A stretch of 64,000 nucleotides of DNA, taken from contig CACRXP010000406.1 in NCBI GenBank assembly GCA_902702965.1, forward strand, positions 535,715 through 599,714, given 5' to 3'. Origin of the DNA: Spirometra erinaceieuropaei. Taxonomy: Eukaryota; Platyhelminthes; Cestoda; Diphyllobothriidea; Diphyllobothriidae. The translations under genes were made by a program, and so were the position numbers. Shown in pieces: positions 25,351 to 35,700 of this stretch; within the stretch, counting starts at the first letter, position 1, and every line of letters begins with the position of its first letter. Below the pieces are notes generated by a model, which did not search any database, had not been told where the DNA came from, and worked only from the letters and a program-made list of their open reading frames with translations.

Positions 25351-28300
25351 AAAAGACCGATTAGAAATAGTCCATATTCATGCTAACTTTGATTTTCCAG
25401 AAATTCGGGCTACTTTCCAAGTAGAAGTTGATAGAAAACCTCCAGTTCTGGACACCCTCGTACTTCCAAAACCTGATGCGGCGCCACAAACTTCTTTTTC
25501 ATCGCAGAGGCATATAATCCGAGACAATCTTACATTGAGGAAGTAACCAGCCATCTCCCACTCGTAAAGTCTAGCCAAAGCTCATCTCTCTAACGGAAAA
25601 CTACTCAATAGAAATTATATCCCCATTTTAGATTATTTTTCTAAAAGTGATAACCCCTTGACTCGGTCTGCTGATGCATGCGACGGTAACGGTCCAGCCG
25701 AAAAAGTATTCCCCGACCTACTGTTACCCAGACGCCAGGACGAATCATCTGTTGTGTGTAGGCGTAGCTCACAAGTCTTCAACTACATTGTGCGCTCAAG
25801 ACAGGATTATTTCCGTAATCGTCCACCAAACCCCTCGTGTCGGATTCGTCCAGGACCAATGACAATGGTCGCTGTGCGTCTGCCTGCGAGGGCTCGGGAC
25901 GGATCTCCATGGCGCAACTGTATGAGTCCGTACGCCAACCTGTGAGCCGTTGTTAGTATCCCTAATTGTAACCGACAGAACATCGAACTCGCATCCCAAT
26001 TGTTAAAAGCGGTAGACTTAGAAACGCTCGATGCGCAGAGAACGCGGGTCCGGGGTTCAGGTGCGGCAGAAACGCGAGCTTCGATAACGCTGGCTGACGA
26101 CGGCTAGCAAGCTCGAACCTAGCACCCCAGTCCCCTCCTCGTCTGCAGGAACTTCCCCCAGCATATATTCCTCGCCATTATGTGACTGCCTGCAACGGCG
26201 CCACACTGAGCTTCAAGACGCAACGGCCCCGTAACTCGATCGGTGAGCATCCCTCTACTTCGTGAATGCATGAACCAGCCGCCAACTAGTCATCACAAAC
26301 GGTCGTCTATTGAATTTAATTCTCACTTCCTAGTCCGCAAACCAAATCGGGGTTCTATGCTGTCCTCCGAACTTCTCACACCTTTCCTCTGTATTGTGAC
26401 ACTGATGCAGGCGCAGTTCATCACGCACAACTGCCCAGGCGTTGGAAAAGTGTGCACTTCAATCCGGTCAGAATTCAGCCTGTGGAAGCACATTTTGCAG
26501 CCTTCTATCTCGTCCAGACCGCGATTCACGTAGGTTGCAAGTGCTCAGCGCATTGTGTTCGATTAGCTGGTCAAATATGAATGTTATTCGGACTGCGGTA
26601 CATACCTGCGCTGTACTTTAGGCGGAAGCGTTCCATAAGCTCCCCCCCCCGGGCAACAAACCGCTCGAGCAGCGTGCAGTTTACCCCTAAAAAGGCTCGG
26701 TGTTAATCCCGGACTTTTGGTGAGAGCGATCTCTTCGGGGGGGGGGGGGGCAGTACGGCAAAGCATACGTGACTACTGCTTGTCTATCCTGCGACGGATC
26801 TCGTGTTGTAATTGCCGAAAGTGGGCCAGTACTTATTGGGCGCGTCCTATGTAGTGACAGCCTCGACAACGTCGCACGCTCCTAGCGGCTGAAACCGAGC
26901 GAAGGGGGATGTAGGAAACTAGACAGCTGGGTGGGATTTTTTCACGGCAATGAACCCAGTGGGCCTGAGGCCACCGGCCAGAAGGATTCACCGGCATCCG
27001 TAAAATACAAAACAGCGCCAAAACGAAATCTGCACCTTGGTGGTCTAGAAGAACTTGTTCTACTCAAGCTATCGCAGTTAATTTACCCAATGAAGGCAGG
27101 ATTATGTGAGAAAGAAGAGGTGTGTCAGCAGTCAGTCTTCGGAGGAAACAAAAACAGCAATTTGCAATCGGAGTTCCGAAGGAAACACAACGTTGTCTTG
27201 TTCCGTTACCGGTAATCTATTTGCAGCTGCAGCCGGGTTAGCCGTGGGATTCGCCTTTTTTGCCAGCGACCTGAGGAGAAAAAGTAATTCGGCGTAAGGC
27301 AAAGAAGCAAGATTTGAAGACTTCTCCGAAAACCGATTACCAAACTGTTGGTGCGAGTGCGCTGACTTTGGTGGATCGGCTGTCACGGGCTCCCCGCATA
27401 CAGGGACCCAGGGCGACAGATTAGTGAGACTGGCCGCAGCAATGTCGATCGTAAATAGATCGAGTGCATGTTGTGGTGTGTTTCGCTTTCTCTTATTAAC
27501 TGGGACTTCACCTGATGACTGTAGGGCTCAATGTACAACCGCTGCCGGATCGGTGAAAGTTCCAATCACTAAAATCTCGATGTTGAGCGACAATTGCAAA
27601 TTTCGACAAATGACCTTATTTGGCGATCAAATGTACCTCCAGACAGTTTTGTATTAAGGACCTAATGGAAAAATAATGAAAGCCCTGCATATAATAAATT
27701 CCTTATTCTGATATTTTAGATCCCATTCTACTGATCGAGACCTAGCCTAATGGTCGTGGTGCTCAAAGTATACCTGGCTTCTTCACCCCCTTTAAATTGG
27801 TGACCCCGACACGGTCGAGACGCGACCGCCAGACATGAATGGGTTTAATTGTTACAAAATTTCCACTCGACTTAATCTCGCCGGTTTTCCCCTGACACGC
27901 ATTTTGTGCATGAATTGTAAGGCGTAACTTCGACATGAATGTCAATAGCAAAGCTCACTCATACCAGGTCAGGTAGATAATCCAAACCAAACGTGAAAAA
28001 CAATCACATCGAGATCTTCTTCTTTTGAGACCCTCTTCCGCTCAATACCGACAGAACTCTCGTTCCGGTTGGAAAAGCCCTTGTCTCATACCAATGTGGT
28101 AGCTCACCAGGGCATGTTTACGCCGGCCTACGGCTCTCAACTGCTGCTCCAACCGTACAGGTCGCATCACCACGGTCTCCGTGTGAGTAGAGCATGAGCG
28201 CTTGCAGCTCCAAGGACAAACCACCGCAGAAGATTACAAACTCCCCCAAAACATCGGGATGACATCGGCTGGTATGTCAGGGGGGAGGAGTCCACGTTCA

Positions 28301-28624
28301 CGTTCATTTTTACAGAGAGGAGTTTGCGCAGGTCTACAGCCGGCCGCGTCTCGACAACTCAGTCACTAGGCTTCTGCTCTGAATAAACGCCTCCCGAGCT
28401 GCTGTTTTCCAAACGTGTTCTCCTACAGGGGGGACGGGATCCCGGAACTGTGGTGGCCAGAGCATGGTCAGTAATATTAATTGCAATTCTCCCTCGAAGC
28501 CACCTAAATGTCAACAGCGCAGTACAGGTGCATCGCAAGCCCGGGGGAGCAGTGTTTCGGTCCTTTTAATTAGTGCAGGCCCTTCCCAACTTCGAGGTAA
28601 AGCATCTGGCCTATATCACCAACT
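25351..28624. other. unassigned region downstream of TXNL1
   Basis: Frames of 60-95 codons occur on both strands without motifs. A frame at about 27205-27297 encodes FAAAAGLAVGFAFFASDL, membrane-like, but isolated. Any further TXNL1 terminal exon would be expected here; none was convincing. Confidence 0.4.
26641..26752. repeat. poly-C and poly-G tracts facing each other
   Basis: A C10 run at 26642-26651 and a G13-14 run at 26737-26750 are complementary and about 85 bp apart, so they could form a stem. No coding content. Confidence 0.7.
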
Positions 28625-29555
28625 GAAAACCCGAACTTCTGATGTGTATTCGATTAGAAAGGATTACTTAGGTGGGCTTATGGCACTGATTATTGTGTAG
28701 TAAGATCCCAAGAAATATCAGTCACGTCAGGATGCTGGCTTTTGAATGTTTCTTGCCCAACGCCCGCAAAAACCACGCTTGGTAGAAAAGGGCTGCCTAA
28801 TTGGTATGCATTTTTTATTTGACTTCCGATGCCCTTTATAAATTCTAGTATATTTTATAGAAAACAAGCATTAAAATATCCTTTCTTGCATTCATCTGGT
28901 GGCAACTGGTGTCCTTTGTAGACTTCATACTTTTAAAAAGTTTTAAATTATGAAATTTTTTGACACGGAAGTGTTTTTTCCACAAAGCAGCGTATCTGTT
29001 TGCTTATAAATACCGTTTATAAAGTTTACAACACGGTCCACATCCAATGAAAGATTTTGTGAGACCTATATGACGTTCTCCTAAAAGCGTAGAGGTGTAT
29101 GACTTCCCTCAGACCGAAAGTATGCAGCAGATATTTTGGAAGCCTTGAATGCGAGCCAAACAGCTGGTCGGGTTTAAAGTTGATCGAGAATCGAAGTCTT
29201 CTAAGGCTGAAGGATACCCCCTTCAAAGCATACTACGTAACTTATCACTAATTGAGCATAAGAGGGAGTATTTTGTGCGCATTGTCTATAAAATATACTT
29301 GAATTTGTGAGCGTACGGAAATCGGTGGCAAAAATTCATGCCATTAACGTAATCACTTGTCACCGAATATGGTCTTCGCAGGTGGCCGGAAATAAGTTCA
29401 TTCAGAAGCCGGCATATTAACGTGACTGAAATAGTCTGAATTTATGCTGCACGGCGGTTGACATTGCAACTCCGCTTGATTGATTCTCTCACATTGAAAA
29501 CGCATTTCAGAATTACGGCCGAACGTTTCATGAAATCGGTTTGCAAGTTTTAAGA
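28625..29555. mobile_element. foldback element copy F
   Basis: The left arm has CGATTAGAAAGGATTACTTA and CAGGATGCTGGCTTTTGAAT. The right arm at 29395-29555 has CATTCAGAAGCCGGCATATT, AAACGCATTTCAGAATTACG and CGTTTCATGAAATCGG. It lies immediately 3' of TXNL1 exon 7. Confidence 0.65.
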
Positions 29556-29592
29556 ACATCTATAAAACGTCTTACGTCTACTGGGGCGGCTG

Positions 29593-29724
29593 TTACGTGC
29601 AAGAACAAAATGCACGTACCCTCTTGAAATCACTCATGTTTGTTGTGTTCACCGGATTGCCGTACAGGGACAAATTAGTGATCTTTGTGTGTTCAGCTCC
29701 GGTTTGGTTGTCTTTCACAAAAAG
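29593..29724 (-). CDS. TXNL1: TXNL1 exon 7 (end of PITH domain)
   Basis: After the acceptor TTTTCCCTCATTTTGCAG the exon reads LFVKDNQTGAEHTKITNLSL and then YGNPVNTTNMSDFKR, the PITH terminus. At 29620 there is a possible donor, AGG|GTACGT. If it is unused, translation ends at 29593 after VRAFCSCT. I found no convincing further terminal exon in the 1.5 kb downstream. Confidence 0.85.
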   Translation of the reverse strand, partial: LFVKDNQTGAEHTKITNLSLYGNPVNTTNMSDFKRVRAFCSCT

Positions 29725-32700
29725 CTGCAAAATGAGGGAAAAAGAGGAATTCAAAAAGAAATCAGGCTGCGTAAACAGCACACTGCTAGGATAGTCGCTG
29801 GTCATGTCATAGACGGCGCTGAAGATGTTCACTGTCTGGGCAATCAAATAGCCTACTGGTCAGCAACTTTCCCAGCTCCAACTTCGAAGATGCCGTGAAG
29901 GGTGGATCATCTGAGCCTGGAGGGTAGGAGATTAAATGTAACGTATTGGCTGATTGGGCAGGCTTCTCAGAGTTGTGACTGCGGTAACGCATGTCCCAGA
30001 TGGCCTGGTTAACATTAAAAGGCAGCCAAAAGTGTCTGATCGACAACATAAAGGTATCAAGCCATTGGCGGTGCTCCTGGGGTGGCCGCGGCCCGACTGA
30101 AAGTGAGTTGAAGGGCAGTAAAGTTGCGCACAGTCATAGGCTGATAAGTTTTTACTGACACTGTGGAGGAGAGCGCACTACAGCACGTAGGGCAAGCAAC
30201 GCATCTATCGACTCCGACTTGGCGCGAACCCTGACCCCGGCCGATAACCTTCATTGTCAATAAAATTGCGGCTTCCCAACCTACCTGTTCGATTTAAGTA
30301 GCAGGACAAAATTAAGCGCCCCAACCAAGTGTCGCAACGAAGTGTGGCTCCGAGAGGCTTTTGATAAGTGATCTATTTTATATCGCCTCCAACGCACCAG
30401 TTTGTTGGCTTCACATGAATGTGTTGAGCACTATTTGTGGAAATATGTTTTGAGTTTCTTGTAATCCGTTCAATTTTCTAGTTTGAGTCGGCTTGGGCGG
30501 ACGGATACTTGTAATTTTTAAGACAGATGTGCGCCCACCGATCAGGTTACGGAACATGCTCGTTCCGTTGTGCCTTGAGGCTTATGACTGGCTGATGACG
30601 GCTAATAAGTCAGAAATCGCCACTCCGGTCTCCCTTATCTTTTTCGATACTAGCTCACTTGTAATATTGCTTAGAGCGCTGTTCGACTGACTTGGTCAGC
30701 ACGGCACGACCAGTGAAAGACTGGTGCCATGGTCACCTTACCTTACGCACGGGCTACTTTTGTTCTGTAAATTCATTTTGAGACAGTTATGGAAAATTAT
30801 AACGTGATTAGACTGCGAGGGGGAGGGAGGGTCTGGGAGAAGCTATCGTGCGACATCAGGAAGTTTTAAAAAGTGCTACAAGTAATCTATGATTGATGGA
30901 GAGGTATCAGTTGGGTTTGTGGGCTACGGCATATGCATCACTTCAGGCGGACTTTGAATATTTAGCCCTCAAGAGGAGCAATACCAACGAAGACGTCTAT
31001 ATCTTGTATCAGCTCCGGCACGCGGGAACCACGGCGTTTTATTGTGTCTGTCCTGCGTAGTACGCGGCACACTCCCTGCACCATCTTTCTAGGTTGCCGC
31101 ACCCAGAGCTGATTGAGAGAAATATAGACGCCGTACGGTCACCGCATGCTCACGGAATTCGATAAAAAGGATGCTAGCCGACGTATCTTCCTAGCTCAGC
31201 ACCGACTGTCCAAGACCATTAGGGTATCATAACAAGCAGATGAGACGCAGTCGAAGTGAAAATATCAGTGGGCTCCGAGTAGTGGACTTACGGTAAGGCT
31301 ATTCACATTCTGAAATTTGACATACTTGAGGGGAACCAGAGCGTGCGACTTTAGATTTTCAGGAGTCAGACTGAAAGAAAAAGAGGATTTAGCAGCCTGT
31401 ACGATGTCAGAGGGGAAATAGGCTCGCCTATGAAGCGGAGAAGAAAAACATACGTTAGCTCCTGCACGCCCTCAGCGGTCTCGCACGTGTCAAAGTCCGG
31501 CGTGGCTGTCTGGTTCATGAAGATTTTAATCGTCTTCGGACCACAGTCTGGAAGGTAGAAACTGAAGTTTTACCTTGCCCAAAATAGCAAAAGGGGGAAA
31601 TAAATAAACCACAGGACGCAGGCAAAAAAAAGATTCATTTTTTCGATGGAATTCGAAATCTAAATCGCCCTAACTGACTATAGTAGTCTCATTGTGTCTC
31701 CTTGGTATCGTCCATACCATGCACATCAATTTGGACTACCACCTAGTTGCCTGTGTAATAATCGGCAGTAAGTCGGGCATAGAGGGGTGGCTGTCGGGCA
31801 AGTCTTCTCACTGTTCCGTAAATGTTACCAGCAGTTGCTTTGAACTCCCCAACTCATTACGACTAAGAGCTCCTGCCCAGACGGGGTGGTCAGTGTCGAC
31901 TTGTGAACTGATGTCGCCGACCACAATGTTTCATGGACTGTAATCGGACATGTTTCATGAGGTTTCTTGGGAATTTCGAATACGGGCGGGTCCCCAACAG
32001 CCGCTCGGATTGTTTGTTCGAGGTTGTCTCCTCTAGCGCTTTGGCTTAAAAACCTAACCACAAGGCAGCGGTGGCTAGTAAACTTATTTAATGGCGGTTT
32101 ACGGTCGCCATGTCACAAGGCCGTCATTGGGTTTTGCGGCATTTTATAAGGCTTTCAGCGTGCCAGACTTCAGCCCACCGCACCCTGGTAGCAGTGTCGC
32201 TGCTGGTCCGCGACTGCTTATTCGTCAGACGTGGGTCTGCTTAGTTCGCAGCTAACCTTCACTGAAGGTCGTCCCACTATCCGCCACCTGTGGACGCGCC
32301 GGGTAGCCAGCAGCTAGGCTAACGGGCAACCCGTCTTCCCGGCCGAACACAATTACCTTACCTATCTTTTATTTGGGGATGCGGACCCTTATAGAACTTG
32401 TTCTGCAAATTGTTAAAGTTCCCTAACAGTTGGAATCTAAGCCGCATCATCCTTCTTCGTGTGAAAACGTGGCCCGTGTTTGGCACGCGCAGAGGAGCCA
32501 TTCAGCTTTGTCAGTCACCTGTGCCAGATCCCGCTTCCGATCAGTATAAACTAATTCACGCGCAAGTCACCGTCCATGCGCTTACCGTCTGGTAAGGCAT
32601 ACGGTGGAGATTGTCAGTAGCGACTGTCCAATGTTAGCCGTCTACTGGTAGTTTAGTCGTACCCCCCTTCCCCATTCCTCGGCTGGGCTCGAAGCGGACT

Positions 32701-35700
32701 GTGGCCGATCGCGTCTGGGTTCCTCTGGTCTGGTCTCTTTGACGCGAATAGTCTCATCCGGCGTGTCAATTCTGCCCTGACGATGTCCGTTCTGAATCCC
32801 GTATACAATACCACATGCAGGCCAGTCCTGTCCGACCGGGCATACGTAACCCTCAAGGCTGATATTTACTTCTGCCCTGACGATGTCCGATTATAATCCT
32901 TATATACCGCCACATGCAGGCCAGTCCTGCCTGTCTTTTTGTTATTATGTGCGAGGGTTTTTTTCCTCCTGTAAAATCAACCCAATCATGTTTAAGTTTT
33001 TAAGTGGAGGTCTTTTTTCACCGCTCGCTCATCATTTTTCTTAACGCCCTATAAGTTCAGAAACTATGAATTGCACTTTGTACAGATTCTGCCTGCCTTG
33101 TCCAAAATTCATACGAACATTTATTTTTACTTGCTTTGATGGGACCCCGAGGGGTCTTTAATAAAAATTATTTATTTAACTGTCACCTCGGACAGTCAAG
33201 ATACTCCGTCACAGAATCGATCGCTATTCAATCCACAGATCCAGATTTGTCTGTCAATCATTCTTAAATGAAACGCTGCGTCATCACTCCATATGACCGT
33301 GTTGCATCAGGGAAAACGCCGCAAGCGAGCACGTCTTTGCTTTCGGTGCACCAGCACTTGTTCCAAATCTACCCTACAGCCAAAGCGACTTCTCGGGACA
33401 GATCTTCACGCTGAGAGTCAATCAGAACGTAAATTCCACAACAGGCTCCTATGAACAGGCAACGCTGCCATCACCCGTTCTTTCGTATTTTCCCAGCCGT
33501 GGTGACGCAGTAGTTCAGAGTTTACCTAAACCTCCTATCAAATGCTGCCTCCAACAGCCAGCGCACTTTTCTGCTCTGTCAGAAAAGACGGTAATTTTTG
33601 AAAAATTATTTGTGATTAATATCCTAGATTGCCCGAGTTCTGTAGTAGGTCCGGCAAACCTACCCGTCCTTACTATTAGGCGCAGATGCGACAGTTCGAC
33701 CGCTGTGTCTGGCTATGTCCACCGTAGCATGGCATGTGCAGAGATGGTGACCTGCGAGTGAATTTATCTGTAGTGAGAGCAGACTTGCGCAGCATCTATC
33801 GCACTCTCTTCCCCCTCACCCTCCTGGGCCGACTTCAACATAGATGAAAGAAGACTGGATGTTGGATCGGACCCAGGCGCGGCGTGGGTCCGCATCCAGG
33901 CGTGCCAGCAGCACACCCCCTTATGTGTGGTATACGTTATGGATGCACAGCCCAATAACGTGTGTCGTGCCCTGATCTGGCACCTCGTGTTGGCAGTAGA
34001 AGCGAAGAGACGAGTCCCAGGAAGTAGTCTTGAAGAAGGAGACACGATCGCCGGGACAAGAGCTCCGACGGGTCTTCAAAGCCAATGGCTACCCGCGCAA
34101 CTTCGTCAACCGGTGCATACGCAAAAGGGACGAAAGGCCTAACCGCACGGACACCAAATCTTGGCGGGCACTTCCGTATGTTAAGAACGTTTCGGAAGCT
34201 GTCGGCCGCCTTCTCGCACCACTTGGGGTTGGAGTGGCACACAGACCGGAGGTAACCAGCAGGCGTCTGGTCATGAAACCGAAAGACCCACTGCCACGGC
34301 TAGAAACGTCTGGGGTCGTTTATCGGATCTGATGCAGTTGCGGACAAAGCAACTACGTCGGAGAAACCGGAAGACCGCTCCAAATGAGAATGGCCGAACA
34401 CGCGGCAGCGGTGCGCAGAAATGACGCCAGCTCTCAAGTTGCGGCTCATTCGACGAGATCCGGCCACACATTCAAATTCCTTGAGGCCGAAATCCTCGCA
34501 AGAGGCGACAACCGCGTGAGCCGGGAGCTACTGGAGTCATGGTTTACTGGCCCCCAGTCCATCCTATAAATACCGCAGCCCCTTGTGCAGCAACCACCCG
34601 TTTCTGCTTTTTTGTCTCTGATGATGGATTTGAGTAGGAATCCGAAACGTCAGGCTAATAAAGCTCTTGTCCCGGCAACCGTGTCTCCTTCTTCAAGACC
34701 TCGTGTTGGTCCAGCCCCACCGCCGCGCGGCAAATGTACAGTAAGTGACCGATCACATGAAATGTTGGTCGAAATTCTGAAATGCGTCTTCGATTAGGAA
34801 GGATTACTTGGGTGTGGTTGAAACACTGATTATCGTTTGGCATAATCCTATAATTTTTCGGACTCGGCAGGATGTCAACTTTTGAATACATCGTTTATCA
34901 ATCTCCTGTAGAAACCGTACTCGGCAAAAATGACTACTTATGTAGCATGCATTTTTCCCATTGATTTTCGATGGTCTTGCAAATTTAAATATATCTTATA
35001 GAAACAATAAGCAAAAATACGCTCTCTTACGGTCAATTAATAGAGAATCACGTCTTCTCTATATTTTATACCTAAGGAAGGAGTATAATTAGGTTTTCGA
35101 AAAGTTTCTAAATATAAGATTTTTTAAGACCTCTCAATGTCCATTCACATGGCATCGTACTTCGTCGTTTACCAAAGCTCCTCATGAAATGTACAACATG
35201 GTCCGCATCCACTGCAAAATTTTATGGACCCTGTATCTATTTAATGGCATAGAAAAATATGTGACTTTCCTTACGCGAAACGCACGTAACTTGCAGACTG
35301 AAATCACTAAGCGCTAATGCAACGAATGATCAGGCTCCAAATTATTCGGTAATTAGAAAACTTTTTGAAAACCTAATTATACTCCATCCTTGAGTATAAA
35401 ATATAGAGAAGACGTGATTCTCTATTAATTGATCGTAAGAAAGCGTATTTTTGCTTATTGTTTCTATAAGATATATTTAAATTTGCAAGACCATCGAAAA
35501 TCAATGGGAAAAATGCAAGCTACATAAGTAGTCATTCTTGCCGAGTACGGTTTCTACAGAAGATTGAAAAGCAATGTATTCAAAAGCTGACATCCTGCCG
35601 AGTCCGAAAAATTATAGGATTATGCCAAACGATAATCAGTGTTTCAACCACACCCAAGTAATCCTTCCTAATCGAAGACGCATTTCAGAATTTCAGCCAA

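Noticed and set aside
29807..30049. Minus-strand 80-codon frame (FNVNQAIWDMRYRSHNSEKP) considered as a PITH exon because it lies between exons 6 and 7
   Set aside because: The true PITH segments were found at 31454-31547 and 31292-31370 with exact phases, leaving no room for this one. It also lacks PITH motifs.
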